Origin: Hypsibius dujardini
Lineage: Eukaryota > Tardigrada > Eutardigrada > Parachela > Hypsibiidae
NCBI GenBank assembly: GCA_001579985.1
Contig: LRSR01013222.1
Coordinates: forward strand, 1 to 21,611
Direction of reading: 5' to 3'
Length of the DNA stretch: 21,611 nt
Below, in pieces: positions 9,540 to 18,265 of the stretch. The position numbers and the translations under genes were made by a program. The notes under the pieces were generated by a model. The model was not told the DNA's origin and did no database searches. It was given only the letters and a program-made list of their open reading frames with translations. The stretch's first letter is position 1. Every line of letters starts with the position of its first letter.

Positions 9540-10001
9540 CTTTCGATTATCGCAGATCTTTGACGAAAAACTTCGAGGCTGATAACGTGCGAATTTCGCT
9601 GAGTCTAGCCTTGGTGCTTCGTTGACTGTTTCTGTGCTCCTTTCTACATTTTCTCTTTTTGTTTCGCTTGCTCCTCTCTGTGTCTTTATCTTCATACAAA
9701 CTTTCTCGTACCCTTTGCCGACACGCACAGCATACAATTAGGTTGCTTCACCTGACACATCGTCCGACTTACGCACATATACGCATTTCGATCGTCCAGT
9801 AATATCCGACCTACTCATGAGTGTTGACGCATTAGATTGAGTGCTAGGCCAGCTCTTAATCCTCCGAAGATTCGCTCTTCGTTGAGAAATAATGCATGTC
9901 TTCATCATAGTGAAGGGTTTGCATTGGACATTTACCCTCAATGCGGACAATTTTTAATCCCTTTTGTTTAGTTCTTTGTTGTTGTTGTCGTTGATTTAGT
10001 T
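9540..10001 (+). other. spacer after env with splice-acceptor-like tracts
   Basis: No coding frame is convincing here. A long pyrimidine-rich tract (about 9625-9730) ends in an AG at 9729-9730. A second T/G-rich tract ends in AG at 9998-9999, two bases before the ATG of the next frame. Both could serve as 3' splice sites for a subgenomic RNA. Confidence 0.4.
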
Positions 10002-10579
10002 ATGCCTGCTTCCGTGAGTAGTGGCGGAACCGACTTCAACGACGTGGAACGCGCCTTTTCACGCCAGTCTAACAGTAGCACGCAAGCCGTCAACGGTGAT
10101 GTTTACGGTGTGGTTGACCGGATCGCCACACCATTGCTTGGGGTGCCGGAATTGCCCGCGCGAAACCCGCTGGACATGCCTCCCAACCCGGACTACTTCG
10201 CCCAGATGAGGCTTGGGACTGGGTTTGCCGTGAAGACACTCGTGAGGATTTCTACATTCTGTTCCGTTCTGCATTCTTAAACGCTCAGCGTGACCAGCGT
10301 ACGTCATCTGCCATCCGTCAACATCTAGAGTATTTGAACAGCCGACAACAGCGCCGCCTACAACAGCAGGAGGCCCGTCAACACCACTACAACCGCTACG
10401 AATGGCGTCGTGAAATGCGCCAGGAACAACTACGCATCAACCGACAGCTGGCGGAGGAGGAACAGGAGCATCGACTTCAGGAACAAGAACGCCATCTCCG
10501 GGAGGGAAAGATCGCTACCCTGGAAGAGATCCAGCGCCAGAAGGCTACGCCTCTTCCCGGAATCTCCTTTTTCTTCTAA
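10002..10579 (+). pseudogene. accessory frame downstream of env (coiled-coil-like), frame-disrupted
   Basis: The ATG at 10002 opens frame 3 (MPASVSSGGTDFNDVERAF and onward) to TAA at 10280. Coding character changes frame near 10200: frame 2, open from 10118 to TAA at 10579, reads PDEAWDWVCREDTRED and then a strongly helical Gln/Arg/Glu-rich stretch (SRQQRRLQQQEARQ, RREMRQEQLR, EEEQEHRLQEQERHLRE). The two halves look like one protein of about 190 residues broken by a 1-nt change. Codon use and base composition match the other element genes. A splice-acceptor-like AG sits just before the ATG. I recognise no family. Its place between env and the 3' LTR is where complex retroviruses keep accessory genes. 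Confidence 0.5.
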
Positions 10580-10650
10580 TTTTATTTTATATATTTTTAT
10601 TTATTTTTTATATACTCTTGTTAGGCATCAGTATTATCACATTCAATTTT

Positions 10651-10667
10651 ATTGTCGGGACGACAAT
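10651..10667 (+). repeat. perfect 7-bp hairpin ATTGTCG / CGACAAT
   Basis: ATTGTCG (10651-10657), loop GGA, CGACAAT (10661-10667). Within it TGTCG and CGACA mimic the ends of the LTR. The alternative 3' LTR start is therefore 10653 rather than 10685. Confidence 0.6.
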
Positions 10668-10684
10668 AACTTTGTGTTGGGGCT

Positions 10685-10976
10685 TGTCGCGGGGAAATCA
10701 TATTGTGTTGTCTGCAGTGCCGGGCCAGATGACCAGTGCCTGGCCCGTCTTATCTCTTTCGCGACCGTCTGACCAGTGCTGGACAGCGGTCAGCTATCTT
10801 ATCTTATCTTATCTAAGCCATTTTTGATGGTTTCGACTTTTCCACATCCTCCCGTCTCCGACGAGTAGATGTGGAAAAGTTCAAGCAGCGAGCGTGACTG
10901 TTCCTTTTCTTTCTTCCTTTGTGTCCGATTAAAAAGCCAAGCCACCATTTTCCTTACAAGAAAGAACCACGCGACA
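10685..10976 (+). repeat. 3' LTR
   Basis: The ends are inverted: TGTCGCG at 10685-10691 and CGCGACA at 10970-10976, giving a 292-nt LTR of the TG...CA type. The last 62 nt match the 5' remnant at 113-173. Inside are four CTTATC (GATAAG on the other strand) motifs, a 12-bp inverted repeat (10836-10847 with 10869-10880) and an ATTAAA hexamer at 10928-10933. No clear polypurine tract precedes 10685, so the start could instead be 10653. Target-site duplication cannot be tested because the left LTR end is absent. Confidence 0.7.
10749..10813 (+). promoter_or_regulatory. cluster of GATA-factor-type sites in the LTR
   Basis: CTTATC occurs at 10749-10754, 10798-10803, 10803-10808 and 10808-10813; the last three are a 5-bp tandem. 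On the reverse strand these read GATAAG, the core bound by GATA factors. They lie in the upstream (U3-like) half of the LTR, where transcription control is expected. Binding is inference. Confidence 0.4.
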
Positions 10977-10989
10977 GTGTATACGCCCG

Positions 10990-11017
10990 CCGCGGATGAT
11001 CTTTACATCGTCCGCGG
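10990..11017 (+). repeat. 10-bp stem hairpin just outside the 3' LTR
   Basis: CCGCGGATGA (10990-10999) pairs with TCGTCCGCGG (11008-11017) with one mismatch across an 8-nt loop. It lies 13 nt beyond the LTR end in otherwise unremarkable flank. Confidence 0.6.
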
Positions 11018-11130
11018 TGCAAGCAAATCTTAATCGCATTCCATTTCGGTGGAGATGAGTACAGTATGAACCACCTACGCGGCCCTATTACTGCATCATT
11101 CTTCTAACAGGTGTCTCGAGTGTCGTGGCA

Positions 11131-11603
11131 GAACAATTGTCAGGCTCCGCCCCTCTAAGCATCTGGCAACTTAGCACAGGTGATTGATTGGTTAACCGAG
11201 ATCTTTCATTCTTCAAATCAATAATCAAGAAAAAACTACACAAACTACATTATTTGCCGGCATTGATTGGTTGATCAATGATACTGATCAGTTTCTGATT
11301 TTTTGTGCGAATACTGCGTTGAGTTTAAATTAAAAAATTAAACCATGTACTTTCAAACATGGGAGTCAGACTAAATTAATTCATTTTCAGTGTAATAGTA
11401 ATTCTCAATAAATGGAAAGCGTATCACGATCATCCATCAACTAATCAATGCCGGTAAATAATGTGCATCATGATAGGCCAACGACTAAATCATGTAGTTA
11501 TTGTTTGATTATTGCTTGGGAGAATGGAAGACCTTGCTCAACCAATCAATCACCTGTGCTCAGCTACAAATGCTTAAGAGAGGTGGAGCTTACGAAATGT
11601 TGC
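11131..11603. mobile_element. fold-back / MITE-like element
   Basis: The two halves are long imperfect inverted repeats. A perfect 20-nt match pairs 11174-11193 with 11540-11559. Similarity extends outward through CTCCGCCCCTCT (left) against the complement of AGAGAGGTGGAG (right), and inward to a second block at 11249-11276 against about 11434-11463. The centre is AT-rich. No coding frame is convincing. The size, about 470 bp, and long inverted arms fit a non-autonomous DNA transposon. I did not find clear target-site duplications. Confidence 0.75.
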
Positions 11604-12234
11604 TTTTGTTGGTTCACTTTTGAGTTCAGGCCGTCCCATTTGGTATCCATAGATAAAGATCTCTTCAGTCAGATTTTACCACGGAAGTTCAGTTTGAGCT
11701 GTGCGGGGCTACACCATTTCCTTGTGAGCACTATACCGTAAGTATCAAAAGCCGCACCACCACTTAATTGGAGGCCCGGACGCCCATCAACCAATACACG
11801 TACAGCGGAGTTCCTGTGTTGACAAACTCAACTAATTCGGCGTCACTTATTTCACCACCGTGATACAGATTTATTAATACACCATCCGATACACACCATT
11901 TAAAACCCGATAAATCTTAATTTTCCTAAATCTTATAAATAGTTATATTTCTAAAATATCTTCTTTGAATTTAATTAGGATTTAAAGTACGGCTTTTAAC
12001 TGCAGCGAAATTAAATAATAACTAGTTTCTAAATGTATATATATCTAAAAATGAACCATTTCAGTTTGAAGAACAATAATTTTAAATAAAATTGAGTACA
12101 TTCGTTGGAATGGTTTCAATTTAAATAAAGAACGAACCTGGGCAGATGGAATTCTGCTTTTTTAAAGTAAGATTATCACCGTAAAACTGGGCGGCATGCG
12201 ACTATTAATATAAAGCCATTTCCTGCAACTGTAC
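11604..12234. other. AT-rich non-coding stretch
   Basis: I see no gene here. The second half (about 11880-12130) is very AT-rich with several TTTAAAT and ATTTAAATAAA runs. A frame at 11448-11741 overlaps the fold-back element and has no coding character. Confidence 0.5.
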
Positions 12235-12681
12235 ATGATGCAACAGGGTGGACGTCCGAAGATTCCCGAGTCGTTCAAGTACGCAAGTATCGACTCATCG
12301 AGCGAAACGTATGATCTAAGGGAGTTCCTGAAGGAGTGCCTCTTCCAATTCTCAAAGGGCCGACCAGAAGCTTCCGTCGCTTTGAGGGAATCCCTCTTCA
12401 TTAACCAACATCTTAATCATCAAATCGCTTTAGGTACAATGATCTTATGAAGACTTCACATTCAAAATATAACAAACATTTTGCTGCCCAAATTAACAAA
12501 TACGAGGGCCAAAATGAAACCACTGTCATCTTATTTTTTTGAAGAGTCTGTTAAGCATCCGAACCAACTAAATTCAGATTATTGTAGCTCAACCTCAAAT
12601 GAATTACGTGAAAAAATTGAATTGAGGAAATCGATTCGGCAAAATAAAAACGAGTTATTTTCTGCTATAGCCGCTGTGAAA
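12235..12681 (+). CDS. candidate two-exon segment of an unrecognised gene
   Basis: Frame 1 from ATG 12235 (or from an acceptor at 12246) reads GGRPKIPESFKYASIDSSSE and onward, with good codon character, to a donor TTAG/GTACAA after 12433 (phase 1). A pyrimidine-rich tract ends in AG at 12543-12544. The next exon, 12545-12681, joins in phase and reads SVKHPNQLNSDYCSS, then a charged helical part (NELREKIELRKSIRQNKNELF), to a donor AAA/GTATGT. Without splicing a TGA at 12448 would end the frame. An acceptor at 12740-12741 starts a possible further exon, but its best frame does not match this donor's phase. I do not recognise the protein. Confidence 0.45.
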
Positions 12682-13022
12682 GTATGTCTTCATTCCGGTC
12701 ATCAGAATACTCTCTATCTGAATTTTTCATTTTCAACTTAGCATCGAATCTGAAACAGCCAACACAGGCAAGGGATTCCTATCTCTTTAAAAAGAAAATA
12801 AACAGAGAAAATTCTAAAAATGACTGGTGGCAAACAGATCAAACTTAATGTCGGTGACGCAGACGGCGGTTTTTTGTCTATGAAACTTAATGAATGAAAT
12901 TCTAATTCTTTCGCTCCGTACTCCCTGTGCAGCCATTCACTTTTTCGAAATCCGGCAAAAAGTGAAAGTACATTTATAAGACGTTTCATGACCAATCACT
13001 GAATCATTTTAAAATGACAAGG

Positions 13023-13297
13023 CAAAACAGAAATCTTAAATTACCTCATGATGACGCTTCCAAAAATTCCAACCGGCTGGGACCTGAGCCTAATTCGCCC
13101 GGTCCAGCGTTTCCGATCGGACAGGCTGCACTTAACTTTTTGAAAAGTATGGCCACGGACGCTTTCACGTAAATGGAAGTCACTGTGACCAAAGACGCAG
13201 GCAAGAGGTTTCGGGGCAAGTATCAGGATGGCTAAATTTAGGTCGCGCAGCCGTTCCGGCAATGTTCGACAATTTTCATACCCCAATCACGCAATAA
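13023..13297 (+). CDS. candidate terminal exons of an unrecognised gene
   Basis: Frame 3 reads QNRNLKLPHDDASKNSNRLG and continues through FPIGQAALNFLKSMATDAF to a GTAAAT donor after 13168. The next AG is at 13199-13200. Splicing there removes only 32 nt and continues in phase as QEVSGQVSGWLNLGRAAVPA, ending in TAA at 13295-13297. That stop overlaps an AATAAA hexamer (13293-13298), a compact 3' end. Unspliced, the frame stops at 13170. It may be the end of the gene starting at 12235, but the join is unresolved. A minus-strand frame over the same bases lacks such support. Confidence 0.35.
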
Positions 13298-13427
13298 AAT
13301 TCTTTTTATAATTACAATGACACCGTAATTTCCACAAACGTTTTGCTGAAACTCGCCAGTAGTGGCAAAATTAGGTTAGAATAAATACTACATTGTGGAA
13401 CAAAAATCGAAAAGCACAAAATGAAAT

Positions 13428-13538
13428 ATGAGCAGCGAAGATGTTCGGCTCGAATGCAGCAAAACATGTTCCAAGGAGAGACTCAAATGTGTGTGTGACA
13501 GAAACGGACAGAGAGCCTGTATGGGATGTGGTCACTGA
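13428..13538 (+). CDS. short Cys-rich open frame (36 residues)
   Basis: ATG 13428 to TGA 13536 encodes a peptide with six Cys in its last 27 residues: ECSKTC, then KCVC, then ACMGC near the end. Two closely spaced pairs (C-x-C, C-x2-C) recall metallothioneins or a small zinc finger. It has no hydrophobic signal peptide. It could be a stand-alone micro-gene, one exon of a larger gene, or chance. The neighbouring bases are low in coding character. Confidence 0.3.
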   Translation: MSSEDVRLECSKTCSKERLKCVCDRNGQRACMGCGH

Positions 13539-13684
13539 ATTGTAGGCAGATTACCTCCATTTCTTGGAAGAAATCTTTTCCATAAAAAAAAAACGAGAAT
13601 TTACCACATAATTCCAACGATAAACCTATCTCTATAACGATTCAATGGGTCGCTTTCGATGTAGGCGCAACTAGATGAAGGAAG

Positions 13685-13996
13685 ACCGGTGATAACCCTC
13701 ATGCAATATTCCAACTGGGTGCTGAACGAACCGGCAGTCGTGGTCGGCAGATCGGCCAGATTAAACTTGTTCCCAAGACCGCTCCGTGGTTAACATACCG
13801 CATCATCCGAGGGTACATCCATAACACAAACAACCGCGTCGAAACCATCTTTTATGTGGACCACAGCGGATGTTATTTCGACATGCCATTCAGAAAGTTC
13901 ATGACGGAGTGGGATTGGAGAGCTGCTGACGGACTCATTGCCGACATTTTAGAGATCTCTGATTTTTATCCTCGTTCACTTCTTGCTGCACTGTGA
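13685..13996 (+). CDS. 3'-terminal exon of an unrecognised protein-coding gene
   Basis: Frame 2 is open for 103 codons to TGA 13994-13996, with no ATG until the middle. It reads NPHAIFQLGAERTGSRGRQ and onward, with VPKTAPWLTYRIIRGYIHNT, VDHSGCYFDMPFRKFMTEW and DFYPRSLLAAL at the end. The amino-acid mix is that of a folded cytosolic or organellar protein, and no frame on the other strand competes. An in-frame TGA at 13676 limits the upstream side. The nearest AG acceptors (13679-13680 and 13683-13684) lack a pyrimidine tract, so the 5' boundary is uncertain. It may belong with the exon candidates at 12235-13297. Confidence 0.55.
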   Translation, partial: TGDNPHAIFQLGAERTGSRGRQIGQIKLVPKTAPWLTYRIIRGYIHNTNNRVETIFYVDHSGCYFDMPFRKFMTEWDWRAADGLIADILEISDFYPRSLLAAL

Positions 13997-14307
13997 ACTA
14001 GCAGAGTTTGCTTTTCACGGGCCAAAAAATATTCTGCGTCGTTGCGATTGAAAACAAAAATACATGGTTAAACCTCAAGGTAAAGGTTCGCTATGTAATT
14101 CCGCAGACGAATCAAGAGGAATGCAAACCATGTCAAGTGGCCAGTCCAGTATGACTAGCAGTTTCTATGCAGCTCGAAGAATAGTAACAGAAAAAGCTCA
14201 AGTTTAATTTCAACTACTACATTTTACTGGAACACCACCCTTCTTGCATTTTAGAGGTGCTTTGGTAGACTGGCTCAAGGGATCCATGACGATGATTCCC
14301 CTTCTCC
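13997..14307. other. convergent intergenic spacer
   Basis: Lies between the + strand exon ending at 13996 and the minus-strand esterase stop at 14308. The minus strand has an ATTAAA near 14200 that could serve the esterase transcript. I see no further gene. Confidence 0.4.
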
Positions 14308-16373
14308 TTAATTGGTGACGGGTGCCACAAAGGGTCCCGCTGGCAAGGCGGTATCCGCACCATAAAGGGCACACTGAAGGTACGGACAGGGCGTGGTCTG
14401 CCAGGCGTACCGGATAAACTGCAGGGTAAATTGCCGGCAGACAGAAGTATCAAGAGTGAGATCAACATCCGTAGTGCTTATTATGGTAACAGGTTTCCAT
14501 TCAGGACAATCTTCCCAACGGAAATTCGTGCCAGCAGTAGCACCACCTCGGCAACACACCTAAAGTCAAAATGATATGCAAATCACATTAAATCAACGGC
14601 GCAATCAAATCAATTTTCCCCTTCTGTGTACACACATCGAATGCACTCGATAAATTGGAACGCAGAATAATTGGACCATTGATGAATGTTATCGTTGCGC
14701 GACCATTCGAGCTCCTGACACTTGCCGGGCTTGGACCTTGAAACGGTGTAGCAATATTGTAGGCGACGTTGAGGGCCCCGAAAAAGAGTCGCTCGGCAAT
14801 TTCCTCCTTGTGGCGCGGATGATGCCTGTTTTTGATACGAGCAGATTGAATGAAAAATGACAAATAAGTGCGGCGAATAAGAAAGATGTAGTCGCAATTC
14901 AGTTCTAGGTCTTTTCAAAACTTTCCAACTCTTGTGCTTCCGTCTTAAGGCATCGATTCAAAAGCCTAGGATCTCTCCCTATGCGCACATGTTTTTCGTA
15001 TCAGTTTTTAAATCAAATCCATTAAGTCATGAACGGAAACTTACTGGCCCAGAGGAGCACCTGGATCAGACAGGTCCAAGGCCACCGCCATAAAAGTATT
15101 CGGCAGCAATTCATTAGGGACCACGCCCAAATCGGCGGTTTGGTGCCAGCGTATTTCCGGCGTTGCAATTCCCGGTTCATCATCTCGGCAAGCCAACTGC
15201 ACAAACCCAAACGGAAGGTTTGGTCGTCGAAAATGCGTCCTCCACGATTTAATCATTGCTGGGAACATGCAGAGAAAACCGACAAAGTTGACATTGGCGT
15301 CCGATTCACCTTGGTACCACAGGACGCCCTTTATTTCCAGAGGAAGGAGCGCTGCAATCATGGCATTCCACAAGACCGTTCGGTCTCCTTTTGCGCCACC
15401 CAGGCCGTAGTTCCAGTCGGTGTTGCCAGTGTGATCGCGGCAATCGTCCATGACCTCCGAACTTGACCAGGCCTTGATCGGCGAGTTACCGTAGTAAGCC
15501 CCAATCAGGCCAATGGGAATATGCAGGCGTTCCTGTAGGCGACGTCCGAAAGCCCAACAGATTCCGGAAAATTCTTTCAGTTTATCTAAAGCAGACAGAA
15601 GTGCTGATAACTCTACCCCAAAGATTTGAGACTTTTACTCATCCCTTCTGGTCTTTAATTTACTCATTCTTCTGACCTCAGTTCGAATGAAATATCAATT
15701 GAGGAAATCCCTTAGACTACTGAGGCATCATATGTGGTATAACAACTGACCTGAGTCAGGTGATGACCATTCTTGCCTAATTAAAGGTTCCTTCAAAGGA
15801 ACATGAGACCTGGACTGCATGATTTCAATAAAGCGAATTGTCGGGTATGAGCTGGCTCCTCTCACTTCCTGGGAACCATTAAACATCTGCAACGAAAACG
15901 AACATACTCAAAATGTACTACGAGGACCTTATGAAATACGCCAGGACATGCCCATTCCACTGAAAATTCCATGTTGCTTTGTCCGCTGCATAGCCACACG
16001 TCTCCGAATAACACCGACTCAATTTTGATGTCCACCGTTAAGTTTTTCATGGAAGAAGAAGCTGAAATTTCATACGGGCCACCGGCTTCCATAGACGGTA
16101 GTCGAACGCCCCAAACGCCACTGTCTGCAAAATGCATTCTCTATCCTTTTTGAATCTTTCAGCTTGCATGGGTTGATCGCTCCATACCGTTGACAGAGGC
16201 CGCCAGTGTTTGTCCTGCAAACGTTACCACAACATTCTGCCCAACCTCCCCAAAGCCCCATATTTCGCTTCCAGGCTCTCCTCTTTGCAGGACCATCTCA
16301 TCTTGAAAGTAATTAGCAAACCGAAATTCCACCACGCTCTCCGCCATTCCCTGTCTGGGTTCCGCATTAGACT
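14308..16373 (-). CDS. SIAE: sialate O-acetylesterase, six exons
   Basis: Removes O-acetyl groups from sialic acids in the secretory pathway or lysosome. Minus-strand exons in coding order: 16373-16188, 16124-15952, 15886-15751, 15585-15045, 14825-14636, 14559-14308 (stop 14310-14308). Every junction keeps phase. Visible family features: FRFANYFQDEMVLQRGEPG at the N-terminus, LFGDVWLCSGQSNM with the nucleophile Ser (about 15976-15978), YPTIRFIEI, ICWAFGRRLQERLHIPIGL, KGVLWYQGESDAN, EIRWHQTADLG, NTFMAVALDLSD and GQHHPRHKEE with the catalytic His (about 14821-14819), then RYAWQTTPCPYLQCALYG. Exons 2-7 give about 492 residues, near the family's usual 500-540. Introns are 63-220 bp. One junction (after 15952) needs a GC donor, or a GT donor at 15939 that adds four residues. 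The gene looks intact. Confidence 0.93.
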
Positions 16374-16687
16374 CTAGAAATACCCCTTCCAAGTAGTGCC
16401 ATTTTCTTTTAATCAGCATAAAATCAGGAGGAAGAGGACTTGAAGTGATTGCAGACTGTGGCTGTTGTAGGGTTGGGCTAATCTTCTTGACATCCTGTAG
16501 AGACTCATCCTTGAAAAGACGAACAATGGGCCAGTGCAAGCAAATTTCATCCTCCGCATAGCTTCACTGTTACGAACCTCTGCCGACAAGACCGGCGGTG
16601 GCTTGAAGGACCCTTTACCTACAAAGATCCGTTATACCTTTTCAGCACAACGTGATTATAACAGTCAAACATAAGGGAATGACTTAC

Positions 16688-16874
16688 GCAACTGCGAAAC
16701 AAAAATGAGAAGAATTATTGCTGATGCTATTAAGAATATGATAACCAAGCTAGTGAAAATAATAGCACGAATTTGAGTCCTGTAAAGGCCTGTTTGGCTG
16801 GACGATTTTTGGGGATGATATTTGGGAAATAATGTGAAAAGTAGAAGGCGGATGATTCGAAAAAAGGAAAACAT
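16688..16874 (-). CDS. SIAE: candidate first exon of the esterase, encoding a membrane anchor
   Basis: Minus-strand frame from an ATG at 16874-16872 (an earlier ATG lies at 16952) reading MFSFFRIIRLLLFTLFPKYH, then a strong hydrophobic segment RAIIFTSLVIIFLIASAIIL, to a GTAAGT donor after 16688 (phase 1). Joining to the AG at 16375-16374 enters the esterase frame in phase, removes a 314-nt intron and gives a short stem before the catalytic domain. An alternative acceptor at 16620-16619 (69-nt intron) also fits in phase but its frame ends in a stop before the catalytic region. The product would be a type II or signal-anchored enzyme. If this exon is wrong, translation could start at the Met just before ESVVEFRF. 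Confidence 0.5.
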
Positions 16875-16952
16875 TCTTATGCACAATGGATGTGAGGTAT
16901 GCTTGAATATCGCAACAACCATGCGAAGCGCTGCACAATCGAACCAAATCAC

Positions 16953-17366
16953 GTTTATGGCCTGGAGCTGGACCGGTTGAAAATTTATTTCGGCCTTGAG
17001 CGGTCACAGTCTCGTACATGTCTTTATCCTTGTATTTGTTGCAATGTAAAACTCGAACTTTTAAGCATTCATATTTGTCACTGCACTCGATGTGATGAGA
17101 CATAACGTAGATCTTGTTGTCCTTCGATTGTCCGTTAGTTTGAGTATGGTCACCGAAAACAAATGCGGACCGTAGAGGAATTAAGCCGCGATGGGTTAGG
17201 TCTAAAAACTGAGCGTGAGGGGGGCGGGGGCGGGGGCCGAACGAGATTTTTATATTTTTTTATGAACGTGTATATCATCCCGACGCTGATACAGTACAGT
17301 TAGCGATTAACAACGAATCGAATAGCAACGAATTATTCCTCGGATCCTTATGTAACAGATGGTTCG
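16953..17366. other. upstream region of the esterase gene
   Basis: No convincing coding frame. It contains the G-rich run listed separately, and AT-rich DNA around 17247-17262. The region probably holds the esterase promoter, since that gene reads away from it. Confidence 0.4.
17219..17236 (-). promoter_or_regulatory. GC-box cluster / G-run
   Basis: Three runs of G (6, 5, 5) separated by single C make overlapping GGGGCGGGG boxes, the core site of Sp1/KLF factors. The run lies about 345 bp upstream of the candidate esterase start. It could also fold into a G-quadruplex on the + strand. Confidence 0.35.
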
Positions 17367-17403
17367 TCACGATATGGGATGTCGCATGTTTTGGGCTTTT
17401 TGG

Positions 17404-18265
17404 TCAATTACGTGCTTCTCTTGTTGCCGGCATGCCTCTCCCTGGCTGTTTAGAGAAAAAAAACCAGAATCCCTTGGGGTCAAAAACGGCTGATACATTA
17501 ATAGCGTACGGTTGTTTTGCCTTGATACCGGAACTAACAAGCCAATCCACCCATGTGTTGATTGAACTGTGGCATGACCCATTCATGATTAGCATCTGCG
17601 CCTCTCGAAGATTTGTACACGGACTGATTGATCCCGCATGAAAGCGGGTGGTGAACATTTACCTCTATAGCATTCATACCTCAACATGTTGCGCGAGTCC
17701 ACGTTTTGCCTTACTTGTTAGTTAACAAATCGTACCAATACCCTCCACGGGGCGAAAAGGGTGTGCTTCTTTTTCCAGCGCATCTACTGACTATGTTGAT
17801 GAGGATATTAAAAGTATGTAGTAGATCGAGTGCCGGCCAAATTGAGAACAAGAAGGTTTGTTTATTCTTTTTGTATGGAAGATTTTGAGTTTGAGGATGT
17901 TAGCTTCCGCGTTTATTACTTGCTGCCACGTTTCACCATTCCGGCCAACTGTTGTACTTGTCACGGCACCTTGTCTTACTTCAGACATTTTTGCCGTCCA
18001 ATAATCTGGTGGAACTCTTTGATGCGGTGCAAGGTGCGCAATCATCTCACCCTACGTTTGAACCGCTGAGGATCAACAACGTTGTTACAGTCAAGATTTC
18101 TTTTCGAGATTGCCGATGTTCAGCACTGCCGATACGCTGGCGATAAATCCATGGACGAATAGCAACGTTCGGAGGCCAATTTTCTTTACACAAGACAATC
18201 TTTTCAAATTCATTCGTTGTTTTGATGCAAGCCCATGTTGCTTCCTTGATTATGGTGAATAACAA
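17404..18265 (-). CDS. unresolved minus-strand coding candidates
   Basis: Three stretches have coding-like amino-acid mix but no clean splice model. 18265-18047: TTNEFEKIVLCKENWPPNV, then AIRPWIYRQRIGSAEHRQS. 18045 down to about 17905: MIAHLAPHQRVPPDYWTAK, SEVRQGAVTSTT and GETWQQ, ending at a GTAATA donor. About 17618-17404: CTNLREAQMLIMNGS, INTWVDWLVSS and NVSAVFDPKGFWFFFSKQ. The first two lie in different frames on either side of about 18046. Together they may be a divergent or decayed gene upstream of the esterase, or chance frames. I recognise no family. Confidence 0.25.

Noticed and set aside
13041-13286. Minus-strand 81-codon frame
   Set aside because: The + strand reading has a better splice and polyadenylation context over the same bases.
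14588-14918. Longer unspliced readings of esterase exon 6
   Set aside because: Splice signals and homology end the exon at 14825 and 14636; the extensions are intronic.
16159-16539. Full-length unspliced frame as esterase exon 2 starting at 16539
   Set aside because: An acceptor at 16375-16374 joins the membrane-anchor exon in phase, whereas no acceptor near 16560 does; the upstream part is probably intron or 5' UTR.
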